Positions 23,835 to 36,750 are shown, numbered from the stretch's first letter. The stretch: 64,000 nucleotides of DNA from Panaeolus papilionaceus (GCA_015501605.1 JADNRZ010000008.1:310001-374000); one strand, 5' to 3'. Numbers and translations: made by a program. Notes: a model not told the origin generated them from the sequence alone.

Positions 23835-24815
23835 ATGTCAGTCGCCGTCAACCAGGACAAGTTCTTCCAACTGCCCGACAACAGTACAATCGTGTACCAA
23901 GACATTGGAGACGCAACCAGCTCTACTATCGTCCTCTTCTTTCATGGTGCCTTCGGCGTAGGCCATGCTCCCGTCCTTCATGGGATTTTGCAGGAGAAGG
24001 GCATCCACTACATCGCACCCACTCTTCCTGGCTGGGGCCAATCCACTCCTCGCGACAGCAAGCTCCCGTATAACGTCTGCATTGCCAACATGACCACAGC
24101 TCTCATCCAACATCTTCACCCCAACGATTCTAACCTGAAGATCTACATTGGAGGAGGCTCTTTCGGGACAGTCCCCGCTCAGGTCCTGTACGGCGCACCA
24201 TTCGACATTTTCCCCTATGGACGTCAAATTGCAGGGTGCTTCATCTTGGCACCGTTCTCGCCTTACAAGCACCATCCGAACCAGTCCAAGTTCATGACTT
24301 TCCAGAACTGGATCTCCGTGGGTCCTCCTTCGCAGATCGTGCCCTTTAGGCTCGTCCCGCGGGCCATTTTTTCGATCATGAGGGGGAAGCTCCAGACTGA
24401 AGAGAAGGCCGAGGTTTTCTTACGTGAACTCTTGTTCGACACAATGAAAGAAGAGGAGAAAGCAGCGTATGCTCAATGGAGGGAGAGGAATGGTTCGAAG
24501 GAGGGCGATTTGGAGAAGAGCATGGCCAGAAACATGGTCAAGAGCATTGCTCACAGTTCTGAAGGATGCTTGGAGATGGCAGATGCTATTCACTCCGACT
24601 GGGGCTTTGACCCCAGTACTCTCGACGAAGAGCACAACAAGCGCCCCATTCTCATTGTCACTTCCGCTGGTGACACCATGGCACCAGATGGGATGGCTAT
24701 TTGGTTGAAAGATCATTATAAGAACAGTTACTTGGAGAAGGTTGAAGGTGGTCACATTGCTGCCTTATTCCATATGGAAGAATTGTGGAAGAAGTTGTTC
24801 GAATTGACGCAATAG
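23835..24815 (+). CDS. Alpha/beta hydrolase, single exon
   Basis: A 326-residue soluble alpha/beta-fold hydrolase without introns, unusual among its neighbours. The oxyanion motif FFHGAFGVG lies at residues 35-43, the strand APTLPGWGQS at 61-70, and the nucleophile elbow GGGSFGT places Ser109 as nucleophile. Asp280 (VTSAGDTMAP) and His307 (EGGHIAALF) complete the triad. The segment between is the helical cap (about residues 150-250), with charged helices such as MKEEEKAAYAQWRERNGSKE. The start at 23835 follows a good context (CTAGAATGTC) and a TATA box 90 bases upstream. The substrate is unknown; epoxide- or ester-type chemistry is plausible. There is no signal peptide, so it is likely cytosolic. 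Confidence 0.87.
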   Translation: MSVAVNQDKFFQLPDNSTIVYQDIGDATSSTIVLFFHGAFGVGHAPVLHGILQEKGIHYIAPTLPGWGQSTPRDSKLPYNVCIANMTTALIQHLHPNDSNLKIYIGGGSFGTVPAQVLYGAPFDIFPYGRQIAGCFILAPFSPYKHHPNQSKFMTFQNWISVGPPSQIVPFRLVPRAIFSIMRGKLQTEEKAEVFLRELLFDTMKEEEKAAYAQWRERNGSKEGDLEKSMARNMVKSIAHSSEGCLEMADAIHSDWGFDPSTLDEEHNKRPILIVTSAGDTMAPDGMAIWLKDHYKNSYLEKVEGGHIAALFHMEELWKKLFELTQ

Positions 24816-25600
24816 GCGTTTCCTTACGCCTTTTTTGTTATACCTACGTTTTTGAAAGCTTTGTTACAACAATCGTACTTCCTGTGGTAGTTATTGTGTT
24901 TGTGGAATTAGTCAACAAATTGCATTATTATACTAGCAAGGGCATACCTTGTCAATATAAGCACAGAAGAAAGACCAATCAAAGTATGTAAAAAATGACA
25001 GCATATAGGCTTCGTGAATGGAGTATATATGTTAGGTTCGAGGGGAGGCTAGCGAAATCGAGACCTACAGACTGGACCCACAAGCTGATGCAAGGTCCTT
25101 TATATGTCTTCAGAGGAGGTGTATGATCGAAGCCCAGCCTAGCTCAGCCTATATGGAACTGGAGTGGAGGCTGGCCGGCTGACTCCCAGTCGCCAGGGCT
25201 CAAGATGCATCATAAACGCCCGTTCGTTAGACACACTCGCCAATCAAATTATGATAGCTGTCCTGGATACTGGGTGGTATAAAGGTCACCCCAGATTCCC
25301 CGTCTTCCGTCAATGTTGGCCACTATATCAATATATGTGCGAAAACCGCGTAAATATTTTTGGCACCTGTGTACATGGCTAATGTACACGAATACACATA
25401 AAGCAATCCAAGTCCAATGCAATATAATTAACAAGGAAGAGCAAAACAAAGTAAATATTTCCCTGTAAAGTACAGAGTGTAACCAACAATGCAAAAGCAC
25501 AACTAACGATACAACAACTTTTCTTCTAACAGCAAAATATTAAAAAAACAAAATTATAGCGTGTGCAATGAAGTGTCCCCTTCCAATCTTCTAAATATCC
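24816..25600. other. Convergent 3' intergenic region
   Basis: This 785-base region separates the 3' ends of the hydrolase and PEP carboxykinase genes. It is AT-rich near the ends and has GC-rich CAGCCTAGCTCAGCC-like sequence around 25135-25150. No gene or repeat family was recognised; it presumably contains both 3' UTRs. Confidence 0.45.
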
Positions 25601-27698
25601 TTAGATCTGGGGTCCAGCAAGGCGAACCTTCGCTTCGACGTCCTTCTCGTAAAGAGCGAAAGCTTTCATGAACATGCCACCAAGCTTCCTGACTTCCTTC
25701 TGGAATGCCTCCTTATCGGCCCAGGCCAGAGAGGGGTTGAGGAGCTCGCGGGGAACACCTTCCAAGGCAGTGGGTATCGAGAGGTTAAACGTGCCAAAGT
25801 TCTCAAACTCGGCTTTAGCGAGCTCGCCCGAGTGCACAGCATCAACGATGCGACGGGTATACTTGAGAGGGCAGCGCTTGCCAGTACCAAACTTGCCACC
25901 AGTCCAGCCTGTGTTGATGAGCCAGCAGTCAACCTTGTGCTTGGCCATACGCTCTGACAACATCTCAGCGTAGCGACCGGGCTAAGAAGAAGTTAGCAGT
26001 GATGCAAATCAGGCGAAAGACAGCAACTTACGTGAAGAACAATGAAGGGAGCACTGTAGCATGTTGAGAAGGTGGGGATGGGCTCGAGAACACCGTCCTC
26101 AGTTCCGGGTGTTTTCCTAAAATTTGGCGTAAGTCGACACTTTCAAGATGATTTGGGAGGTCAACTTACGAGGTGTAACCAGCCAAGAAGTGGTAGCTGG
26201 CTTGTTCAGGGGTGAGCTTGCTGACGGGAGGAAGCACACCGAAAGCATCACAGGTCAACATGATGATGTTAGTGGGTTGTTGGTCAACAACGCAAGGGAT
26301 TTGAGCGTCGGGAATGTATTCGATAGGGTAAGCGCAACGAGTATTCTCAGTGATGCTGACGTCATCGTAATCTGGAACGCGAGACATGGGGTTATAGACG
26401 ACGTTCTCGAGGATGCTACCGTAGCGAATGGCGTTGTAGATATCAGGTTCCTTCTCTGCGGAGAGGTTAATGCACTTGGCGTAGCATCCACCTTCGATGT
26501 TGAAGACACCAGTGTCGGACCAGACGTGCTCATCGTCACCAATGAGGAGACGGTTAGGATCGGCTGACAAAGTGGTCTTGCCAGTTCCAGAGAGACCGAA
26601 GAAGAGGGTAACGTCATTCTTCTCCTTGCCAACGTTGGCAGAAGAGTGAAGTGAGAGCTGGCCGAATTTGACTGGTTGTAGGTAGTGCTACAATAACACA
26701 AGCCAATGAGACAAGACGATCAATGCGAAGGGGTGAAAAAAAGTACCATGACAGAGAAGACACCCTTCTTCATCTCACCGGCATACTCAGTGCCGAGGAT
26801 GACCATCTCCATACGCTTGAAGTTGATCTCGACCGAGGTAGTGGAACTCATACCCTTGGTAAAGCGATTGGCAGGGAATTGGCCAGCATTATAGATAATG
26901 AAGTCCGGTTCGCCGAAGTCGCGCAACTGCTCCTCGGTTGGTCGGATTAACATGTTGTGCTATAGGGTTTTGGGTTTAATATCTCGACAGGTACGATGAA
27001 GCGAGGGAAAACCTACCATGAACAGGGCATGATAAGCACGAGCACAGATAACTCGCACTTTAATGCGGTATTTAGGATCCCACTAATGAGCAATTGACAG
27101 CGAAATGAGTCCCGTGACAAAGAGAGGAATTTTGAAATTAACGTACGCCAGCGAAACCATCAAAAACATAGACATTGTCCCTAGTGTTGAGGTAATCGAT
27201 GGCACGCTCGCGATTGATTTCGAAAGTGTCTAGGAGGACAATGAGCAAAGCGGATCAATTGATAATGCAATGGAGAGACATACGTTCATCCATCTTGATG
27301 TTGACGGAGCCCCACCAGATGTCATCTTTACTTGTCTCCTCATAGACGATACGTTTGTCCTTTGGACTACGACCAGTTTTCTTTCCAGAAAAGTTGATCA
27401 AAGCTCCTGAAGATGAGATGATGGCGCCTTCGTTGCGGATGGCGTCCTCGTAAAGAAGGGCTACAGGAGCATTTCGCTTGATCTGGATTCGATCCATATC
27501 GAAACCTGCTTGCGAAAAGTAATCTAGATCACGACCGATGACTGTGAAGAGTTGAATAGATTAGACAACCGACGGTAAAGCAGAGGCGAGTACATCGGTA
27601 AACGTACGGTTAGAATGTTGCTCATAGTCGAAAGCTTGGGCGTAATTCTTGTGGAGGATGTGTGGGGTAACATAGGGGGTGTGATGTGGGAGAACCAT
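25601..27698 (-). CDS. PCK1: ATP-dependent phosphoenolpyruvate carboxykinase
   Basis: A gluconeogenic enzyme converting oxaloacetate and ATP to PEP, CO2 and ADP in the cytosol. The start at 27698 gives [20 protein letters not shown]. Later exons read the PEPCK signatures [36 protein letters not shown], and the P-loop (kinase-1a) [20 protein letters not shown] directly before the metal/adenine block [20 protein letters not shown]. Then come [56 protein letters not shown] and a C-terminal helical end ...[12 protein letters not shown] (stop 25601-25603). The order and spacing fit the yeast-type ATP enzyme of about 540 residues. At least eight short introns are present. Fungal PCK genes are glucose-repressed; the sequence here does not prove the regulator. 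Confidence 0.93.
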
Positions 27699-28186
27699 TG
27701 TTTTCGATATTATAGACCGAGACTGAAGTATAAGGGGGAAAGATTGAAGTAAGTGCAAAGAAACAAAGAGAGAAAGTAAGGGATTATATACCAAATAGGA
27801 GGGTATTAAGATCCGGCGTGCGAAGGATGGAGCGGGACTGACAATGTTTGGACGGAGTCTAGCACGGAATACGAACACTCCCCGCTGCATTCCTCAATCA
27901 TCCGCTACACTTTCCGCTATTGTCCGACTTCAATAACCTCACCTTGTCGTCGTCGGTAGTCCGTACGGAACTTGACAATATTCCTCGTTCTATCGTCGTC
28001 AACAGACTGGAAAAGAATGGACCTTTGACATACACTTGTTTAAACACCTATCACATGTTTGCCGTGTGAATGGTTGTCCGACGGACCGCCGGTCTCTCTT
28101 CGCCCCACTCCCTTCCCGTGTAAGTAAGGGGTTTTTATCCAATGTGTTTAAATACTAGTATTCAAAATGTTATTATCATTATAATA
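27699..28186. promoter_or_regulatory. Divergent promoter region between PCK1 and the acetyltransferase gene
   Basis: A 488-base spacer with both genes reading outward. It contains a GC-rich patch CGACGGACCGCCGGTC near 28079-28094 with closely spaced CGG/CCG triplets, the half-sites recognised by fungal Zn2Cys6 regulators. No exact AcuK/AcuM-type CGG-N7-CCG element was confirmed. The PCK side is rich in CT/GA runs. Confidence 0.4.
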
Positions 28187-28839
28187 ATGTCACTCGACCT
28201 TCCCTATACATTAAAACCACTCAATTCTCGTGAGCTTCCACTTGTTAGAGATTTACATGCAAGTCTTCTTTCTTTAAACCCTTCAAATCAATTAAACCTG
28301 CTCTCTAGTCAAAGCTACTTCCAGTTCGATACCCACCCTCTTTCTTCTTACAACTCTTGGTCTTAAAAACCAGAACATGTTTCGTTGCATACAGTAACAA
28401 ATCTCCGACAGTTCCGATCGGTTTTGTTTCTGCTGCCATACAAGCCAATGCCGCTACAAATTGTTTCACTCCAGACCTCAAATCCACCCTTTCCAATGAA
28501 ATCCACCCCATTTCAGAGAAACACACTATCGACCTTCTCATACACAACTCTCTCCATCACATAGAGGTTCTTACCCTTGGCATTCATCCAACCCATCAGG
28601 GCAAAGGACTCGCTCGAATGCTCATTCAACGCGTCATTAACCACTTCCGTGGCTCCTTTCCAGAGCAAGAAACGACTGGCACCTTGATTTGTGCAAACGT
28701 ATCGATTTCCAATTCGTCGGCCCTCAGATTCTATCAGAGTATGGGAATGTCCATATCTCCCCGAATTTTTCACAACCTTTACCGCACAATTTCTCAAGGT
28801 TCGAAGGATGCTTATTTAGTATTTGGTATTCTCAAGTAG
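28187..28839 (+). CDS. GNAT N-acetyltransferase, NAA50/NAA60-like
   Basis: A 200-residue GNAT-fold acetyltransferase. Exon 1 (28187-28323) encodes MSLDLPYTLKPLNSRELPLV...QSYFQ; a 50-base intron (GTTCGA...ACCAG) leads to exon 2 (28374-28839) TCFVAYSNKSPTVPIGFVSA. The acetyl-CoA pyrophosphate loop is VLTLGIHPTHQGKGLARML (Q/R-x-x-G-x-G/A class) near residues 115-133. The downstream motif NVSISNSSALRFYQSMGM matches the HVQISNESAIDFYRKFGF block of NAA50. The spliced model makes an intact protein, whereas the unspliced frames are broken. Substrate preference is inferred only from family resemblance. The gene faces away from PCK1. Confidence 0.82.
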
Positions 28840-29122
28840 ATTGTAATTTCTTTTGTAACAACGTTAACGTCAGTATATGCCAAGTAATGTACACATGTAG
28901 AACTAGACTGCGCCCCATTTCAAATTTCCAATTACCTTACACTCTTTCGAGACCCATAGGATTACTTTCCCCCTAACTTTAAGCGATTGTCCAAAAGCGT
29001 CTTCCAATTAATTAGAGCTCACGTGTCAGACGCGTTCGTGTGACAACCCGCGTCCGTTTAGTCTTGCCTTTGACAGCAGTCGTCTGTTCAACTCTGCTCT
29101 TTCAACTGCTCTCTCTTCTCCG

Positions 29123-31751
29123 ATGCCTGCTCGCCGCATAGTATCGAGGCCAGCTATCATCAATCATACGTATCCTGCATTTTACGCTTGCTACCTACTT
29201 AAGTCAATTCAAACCCCAGATTCTACTTCGTAAGATCCGACTTAGCGTACCTATGAAAGGAAACCACTCATCATAAGCACAGCATCTATATTGGAAGCAC
29301 ACCTTCTCCACCACGTAGGATCCGGTAAATAGTCTATCTTAAAAGCGATTTACCTCTCTAACCATACTCCAGTCAACATAATGGCGAAATATCGGCTGGG
29401 GCCCGCAAAACCATTGCCAAACGACCCTGGGTGATGCAGATGATTGTGCATGGTTTCCCTTCAAGGCTTGTAGGTTGATCCAAGCGGCCCTCTTTGTGGC
29501 ACTAACATCTCATCAATGAGAACCATAGGCGGCTTTGCAATTTGAGTGGGCATGGCAGCACCCTCATCGTTCCCGTCATCTTCGCGCCGGTGACACGAAT
29601 ATTTTCGGGAATCGTGCTGTCCGTATACTGTCAAAGAATATCTCGTGCGTTATATCTCACGTATCCAGGTTTCTTTAAACACGAACCCTAAGCGACTTAT
29701 GAATAGAATAGTACGGACTATGATTGCTTTGCATCCATTCAATACTTGGCCCTTACATGTCAAACTTTTCACGGAAGAAGCTGTGAAGCATTGGAACGAA
29801 TCTAGCTCCGCTAACAAAACCTACCCACTTCCACCTGGTTTCACATGTACAGTTGAACTTGAAGGCGTTGACGGTAAATCAGGAAATCCCGGATCCGGGC
29901 GTCAAGGTCCGATAGATATCACCGATGGTGAGTCTTAACACATACAGAATGCTATGCTAAACGCTAATGATACCAATACTTCTGCTATTCACTTGACCTA
30001 ACCACACATTACTGCGTATCGACTTGCTATCATTTTACTAAAACAACCAACATGACGCACTTCTAGATGCATTCACTTCCGAACACCTCTCCAAAAATAC
30101 GGCACTCATATCATGCGGGCAATCTTTAGCCTGTTCAATTTGTCACGATTCTATACAAAACTATATTTCTGTAAGTGCTCGTTGTGCAAGAATGGTATTG
30201 GTTTCCGTACTCAAGAATAGAAATCATGACATTTCGGACCATTCTTTTGCCTGCCTAAAAATATCAACCAAACTGACGTCGTGCAATGTGCTATAGGACC
30301 CATTGTCATCGGCACTCTGCCCTGCTTCGAATTGCACCGCAGTCTCCCACCTTCGCTGCTTGTCCAACGCCTTTCATGAACAAGCGACACATGGCTCGGC
30401 CCCGAAAACCATGATCCCGAGAGGCGGGAATTGTGCGTCGTGTGGGCAGTACACGCTCTGGGGAGATGTCATTCGTGGATCCTTTAGACGCGCAAAACCC
30501 GGTGAACATCCAGACATGAATCAGGGGGACCTATATGTTTCGGATGAAGAAAACATGGATTTGTTGATGCTTCCAGAGAAACGGGCATCTAGGAGCAGGA
30601 GCAGGAGCAGGAGCTCCAAGCGGTCTACTCAAAGTGAGCAGGAGAGCATTAACTCCCGGGTTCGCAGATCCAAGAAACCCCGAGAAAGCGATGTGAATCT
30701 GGTAGCCAAAGACACAAAAAGGGCAAAGAAGGTGAAGGCGAAGCAACGAGCTGTTTTAAGCGCGGAAGAACAGGACAAGAACTCGGACAATGAACTATAT
30801 GTGAGCGACAGTGGCGACGAAAATGTCGAGGTCAAAAGGCCACGCGGTAGACCACGTAAAACGCCTTCTCCAGCACCTGTCACAAGAATACCTGTATCTT
30901 CTCCAGCTTTACCATCTGCAAAATCAAGGGTTGGAAGACCAAGGGCCAATAGTTTCTTCGAGTCTCCCCCACCATTCCTCCTTCCTGTTGCTCCGGCTCC
31001 GACAATAACCCCGAAACGTGGGCCGGGAAGACCACCAAAAGTCAAAACACAAGTGGTCACCAGCGCGGAGGTACATCCCGGAATACCAGCAGAAGGGTAT
31101 AACATATCTACTTTACTTGGGTCGCCCATCTCGTTAACCAAAGCCACGAGTTTCTCAAGTCCATCTACATCATATGTCGCAACCAAGGATACGGAATGCA
31201 TCAGTCCTCCAACCAAACGAGGTAGACCAAGAAAGCAGTGGTCACCCAATACCAGTGCTGATGGATGTTCTTTACCGCAATCCTCTCCAGCAAAATACAA
31301 GGATACAGCTAAGACATGTGCTCCAGCCAATGATCACACGCCCAATAGGCAGGCGTCATCGAAAGTCAAGGGTAAAGCCAAGGCCAGGCCCACTCCTGCT
31401 CCTGATACCAGCTCAGGTGAATCCTTTGATTTTGGTGGGATAAGTGACATCAACAGCGAAGTCGAAATGGAATTCTTTAAACCGCCTAAACGAGTTCGTG
31501 GCAGGCCCAAGAAAACCCCTGTCGCTACTCCCGTTCGCAAAATCACAACTCTAGCTACCAGCACGAGCACGAGAATTCAATCTTCCAACGTGAACAGCAC
31601 TGGTTGCTGGATGGATTTGATTCATATATCGCCGACCCAAAGGTTGGAAAGTGCATTAGAGGCATTAACTCTTGGTGCAACTGAGGCAACAACATCTACA
31701 AGTAACAGGGGTCCTGGACCAAACGACGAAATTATTGAAATTTCAGACTGA
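29123..31751 (+). CDS. SLX1: Structure-specific endonuclease SLX1 with long AT-hook C-terminal tail
   Basis: The catalytic GIY-YIG subunit of the SLX1-SLX4 nuclease that cuts branched DNA in recombination and replication repair. Exon 1 (29123-29229) reads [19 protein letters not shown]. Exon 2 (29283-29324) adds [14 protein letters not shown], giving the GIY-YIG pair as YACYLL/YIGST. Exon 3 gives [19 protein letters not shown] and [12 protein letters not shown], then [20 protein letters not shown] with the catalytic Glu. The C-terminal zinc finger is CSICHDS, then [17 protein letters not shown] and [20 protein letters not shown]. After this, where small SLX1 proteins end, about 400 further residues follow. 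They carry repeated GRPRK/GRPPK AT-hooks, an SR run, acidic patches and a terminal NDEIIEISD. The frame is open to 31751 with coding bias. Introns are 48-65 bases. Confidence 0.9.
30591..30613 (+). repeat. AGGAGC microsatellite inside the SLX1 tail
   Basis: Nearly four tandem AGGAGC units encode an SRSRSRS stretch in frame. Replication slippage here would lengthen or shorten the protein without a frameshift. Confidence 0.75.
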
Positions 31752-31959
31752 GTTACATGTATTTGACTTTTCTATTCATCTTCGGATTTTCTATCGTGTA
31801 TCCATGTTTTGGATCTCAATTAAGCATCTACTCTTACTATGAGGTATGGAGTATGGACTCATATTAGTAGAATTACATAGGTTAGGACATGGTGTACAAT
31901 GTTGCATAGCAAGGTCAAATGAGAAAATAAGCAATGTGATGAAAAAATCCAGTAAACAG

Positions 31960-34900
31960 CTACTTATGTAGCTGCTCAAGGATTCGGGAATGGAGACTTT
32001 TGGTTAAAATAGCAACTCCTGCGCCATCACACACCACACCGATGTCCACAGCCGCGACCTTACCAGGGGCTAGCTGCTTGGCTCCATACGCCTGCTGGAC
32101 GGCTTCACTGACAATACTCCGGAAATTTGGTATTGGCTTTAGGAGAAGATTGTCTACTGATGCATCTTTTTTCGAACCATTTCGTTGGGATGGTAAATCA
32201 AAAAGGGAGTGTGATGCATCTAGGATGGCAATTCTTTGTCCTGTCATCAACCGGAAATCCAGGGCGTGTCTGTAAAGAGTCAGATGTATTGCATACCAAG
32301 AAGACTCGAGGCTCACTTTTGATCCCCATAAGAGAGACGATACCATCCTGATGCTTTGGCAAAAATATTGATATGCAACCCATTTTGACTGGAGTCCTTT
32401 CGGATGGCTTCCAATTGTTCGACAATCGGAAGTGTTTCTCTGAGAAGCTTCACAAGTGTATACAGAGCTTGCGATAAACGCCCGTGACCCTTCTGTAAGA
32501 TATCACACAGGAATGGAGCAGCATCTTCGTGGGGATTAAATGCATCTGGTGAGTCAGTGTCCATGGCGTCTTGATATTTAATCCGAGAAAATTCCAGATC
32601 AAACTTTCCACCAGTTGACGAAAGCTGATTAGGGCATGAAATCAAAACACTGTAATCCTGGTGGAAAAGACCGTCAGTGAGTTAATGCCATCTTAGTTAT
32701 GAATCCCGAGATATAGTTATACCTGAGCATACGCAAATTCAACCGTTTGAAGATCAAAGGATATTAGACGGGTGTCTTCCCATTGATGTCGCTTTGCCAT
32801 TTGTGCAACTGCCGACCTTGATGAGCCGCAAGTTTGTGATTTAAATACATTTCAAGGAAAATACCTTCTCGAGCGATCACGACCATTTTAGACACACGTG
32901 CCCACTCCTCCAAGAACTCGTCCACACATGACTGAACATTTTCAGAGAGGAAACACACCACGGCCTCCCTCGTGTCATAGATGATTCGCTTTGAAGGACG
33001 AATGACAGCACTTCCACTAGCTGTTTTTCCCAGAGGTTGTTGAACATATTTAAGCTTGACACAAGTGACGACTTGTGAGGGCTGATCTGACCACCAGTTA
33101 AGAGGGATGACACGGATATTTGGCATTGCAGCTTCTGCAGCTGGGGCGCCCGACAAGATGTCTTTGGATTGGACACAAAGTGCTGGCACTGAGCGTGCAA
33201 GGGACGATTGTATCTGCATCAATTGATGCGAAAGTGGCATGTTGAACGAAGGGTGGACATGAGTCACCGGAATACCGCGATTTTTGAGTTGTCTTTCTAC
33301 TGTCATGTACGCAACCCGCGCGCTAGAAGATCTATGAACACACTAATTCAGCCCAACAAGCAAGCAAGAGACGAACCAGCAGTAGTTATACAGCTCCCGT
33401 AGACCCTGTGTGTCGAGATTGAAGCTATGCAAATATTGAGCGAACGGCGGCTAGGAAGACTAAAGGAAACGCACCCGGAATATCTCTCAGTTTGAGCTTT
33501 ATTCTGCGTGCCTGAAGACTTCGATGGGGTGCTGCTGTCTTCCTGAAGAGGAGAAAAGTCATTCGCGTGTATGCGAGACACGTCCAACCAGGCAACATCG
33601 TCAAACACCAAATAGATATTCTCAGAGTCACGGTGAGTTGTGCTGTTGACAAGGGCATACTTGAATCGGTCTTCTGTTGCGATGAGAATAAGATATGTGG
33701 TTGGCTTTAAAGCCAAGGGTATATATAATGCTCCGCGCATGTCCCTCCCGAGCTTCTCCAGTTCTGGCATTACACGTTGAGCTGGTGTGTTGCAAAAAGT
33801 AATAATCAGAGAACCAACCCTCTTTCGGTGCATGGCGCCGTCTGAAGCTTTGAAGGCCCAAATAGCGGGTCTTTTGTTCTGCAAGACGGATGACGGTCTA
33901 GTAATGCGAGGGGTAAATGGGAAAAGTTGCAACGAATAAATTCAACAACGTACTATTACTCTTAGGCCCACTAATGACTCCATCAACATGGTTGGTGCTT
34001 GGTTGATTCTTTCGGTAAACATGTTAATCTGTGGTCCAAGGCCAGAAGACACCAAGTCTCCAGAGTCACGAAGGTTGATACGACCAGTTCGAGCATCGAT
34101 GGTGAGAACAACATCCTCATCGGAACAGAGTGTCACTCGCAGAGATTGCAAGTCGCCTAGAAAATACTGAGCCAGAAGAATTTTGGGAACTTGAAATCAC
34201 GAACCATCCAGCGATAGGTCTAACACCCCTGGTGCCGAAAAGGCCATCCTAGATGGATTATTGAGTAGAGAGTAAAAGAAGGCCAGAATAGCCTTGGAAT
34301 GCTGTCTGATGACCGATCGCAGGATTTTCTCAAAGTCCAAGTCATTGGCGTCCTGGAAAATATGTAAATCGATATATATTAGTTATCGTTCGACGAGTAC
34401 TCACGATTTCCAGAGATTTTTGGGGTAAATTATGGTCCTGTGGAGAGATAAAAACACCATGAGCGCCATGTGCCGGTTCCCACTTTACAACAAATCTGAG
34501 GGCTTCAACTTCATCCGAAGGCTTTGCCGTGCCAATTTTTGCCTTCTGCTGAAGTCGAGCGATCATTTTCTCCCTGAAATTACGACCAGAACCTGACTGA
34601 GAGCGACCAGGCTTCTTCGATTCTGTTATCGCTATCGTTAGAGTTCCTCCAAATGATGGGGGAGCGCCGTGTCGAGAGGGTGCAGGTGGATTCGGTCGTC
34701 TAGATCGAATTAAAAATGATGCGGCAAAGAAGGGTGGTGTTTCTTACTTCCAGTATGTTGCTTTAAGGCACTTTCGATCAGGAGACATCTCGATATTCAG
34801 ATAGTCCGCCCACCCCAAGGAACGCATTCGTTCTGCCTGCAAACTGTTTGGCTTGTGATAGAAGACCGTTATTTACCACTTACTTGATACCACAATATCT

Positions 34901-36269
34901 CCAACTGATATGATAACGACATCATTTCTGTGACTAATTTAGAAACGAGGGTCGACACCAAACCGTAGTGAACATACGCAGAAAATTAAAGATGCGAACA
35001 AGTGGGGCATCTGCAACATTGGGGCCTAGTTGTGGCCTGGGAGGTGCATCTGGGATGGGAAGTTCTTCTGCGGGTAGAGGTAGATAAAATGCGAGTCGAG
35101 CATCTGCTTCATCCGTGATATGTCGCTTGATCATGCCAGATGGTATTCGAGGAAATTCTGAAAGCCAATGAGCAACCTGAATTGTGAAATGCAACCTACT
35201 TTACCTTGAGAGCCATTTATGTCGCCCCCAATATTGATTAAAAATTCTACGCTGACAAAAAACCAGCCGTCTTCTTTTGCGCTACCGCGTAAACACAATG
35301 AACAATTGAACAACTTTGGCGCAGTAAAATGAACTCGTCCGTGGGCTACAAAAGGCTAAATGTGTGTTATCTGGATGACAGAGTGGACATTACCTATTTC
35401 ATATTGTGACATCTCGACAGGAATTAGCTCAGACATACGCAGGCGATAGCGGATCGCCTCCTCGACGTCGAATAGGGTTTTTTGAATTTGAGCGTCTGTT
35501 AACAGTGTCTGAGGGGTCGTAACTTTCTACAAGCAGATTATGAGACGCTTGTATGGAATATGTAAAGGGACCAACACACTTTGATGCATGTTGGTAGCCG
35601 TAGATACGATCCCTTTGTTAAAACATCCAGAGAGGTCAGAAGGTCATGATTCCGGAGTCTAGATTGTTCCTCTTCGAATTAATATAGGTGACCATCATGC
35701 AAGTCGACTCACCTAGCAGCGTCCAAGGAGTCTTTGGTGTAGTTGATGCGCTGAACCGCCTCCTCAAACTGCTGATTTTGAGTCATGAGAAATGCAGTGA
35801 TATTCTGAATTGTCCTCCGGGATTGATTTCAACAGACTTTCTATTGAATAATGAATCTCACCATGCATTTTTGAATCGTATCTGCGTCTCGCGACCATTT
35901 AGCCACAGCGTACAACTTGACGACCTGTTTCTTCATTTTCACAACCCAGTCGGCTAGAATTCTCTTCCGGGCGCTATCCGACATGTTTGGCATACTGAAC
36001 AAAAAGGAGATTATGTACTGTTTATTTAGAAAGTTTAACACGTACGTCTCTGCCAATTCTGATAGTTCTGCGTAGATGGACTGAACCACACGCGAGAGGA
36101 GGTCGCCTAACAGAATTTGACCATCATGCACCAAGGGAAGCTCTTTTTCAAGGACTTCAATTGGAACGTCGGATATATCGTCGAAGTAAATGTCATTGTT
36201 TATAGAAGTTGTATCAGGCAGCGTTTTGGCTTGTTCCGTTGAGACCTCCGTTTTGATGTTCTGGCTCAT
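31960..36269 (-). CDS. MED14: Mediator complex subunit MED14 (Rgr1)
   Basis: The scaffold subunit joining the head, middle and tail modules of Mediator in the nucleus. The start at 36269 opens MSQNIKTEVSTEQAKTLPD. The N-terminal MED14 signature reads ELPLVHDGQILLGDLLSRVV, QSIYAELSELAET, then MSDSARKRILADWVVKMKKQ and VKLYAVAKWSRDADTIQKCM, as in the family. Many further exons follow with divergent sequence (LRMSELIPVEMS-like, IRNLRDSGDL-type blocks, LEFSRIKYQDAMDTDSPDA) down to SRILEQLHK and the stop at 31960-31962. Total coding is about 1,150 residues over more than a dozen introns. Identification rests on the N-terminal block; the rest is expected to diverge. It faces the SCY1-like gene across a 481-base spacer. 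Confidence 0.85.
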
Positions 36270-36750
36270 TGAATGGCAAAGGTGTTGCTCTTATTGCTGG
36301 TCGGGCATGAACACGAACCAGTATCGAGCACAAAGCGAGTAATACGAAAGAAGAAGGTTTATATATTCCTCTAAGACCTTGAAGATAGAGAAATAAATAG
36401 ACCGCGATAAAAGAAGCTAAAGGATGGTGACCGTTTTAATATGAACCGGGGACATTGTAATGACAATGCATTGGAGTTACGAGTAAACCATTGTGAGGCA
36501 CGTGACAAGCTTTGATCGCACAGTCTGACTTAGTCTACGACTCTACGGGAACATTGACAATACCACTGTGGTGCGGCAGTTAACCACGACATCAGAAATA
36601 CTTTTAGAACCTGACTACTTAAAAGTGCTTTAACTATTCAGCGACATATACCTGCTCCCTGCCCATCAACGACACTTCTATTAGATTGGAGGTTACATTT
36701 TCGAATCTGAATAACCTTCTTCTTGAACGAGATTCACAGAATATAGGCGT
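36270..36750. promoter_or_regulatory. Divergent promoter region between MED14 and the SCY1-like gene
   Basis: This 481-base spacer has both genes reading outward. No clear TATA box was found for MED14. TATATACC-like AT-rich sequence lies near 36646 on the SCY1 side. No coding potential was seen. Confidence 0.4.

Noticed and set aside
27699..28186. Zn2Cys6-type gluconeogenic element in the PCK1 promoter
   Set aside because: CGG/CCG triplets are present, but no exact CGG-N7-CCG spacing was found by eye.
30629..31330. 233-codon antisense frame opposite the SLX1 tail
   Set aside because: The AT-hook coding strand is firmly supported by the splice-linked SLX1 domains.
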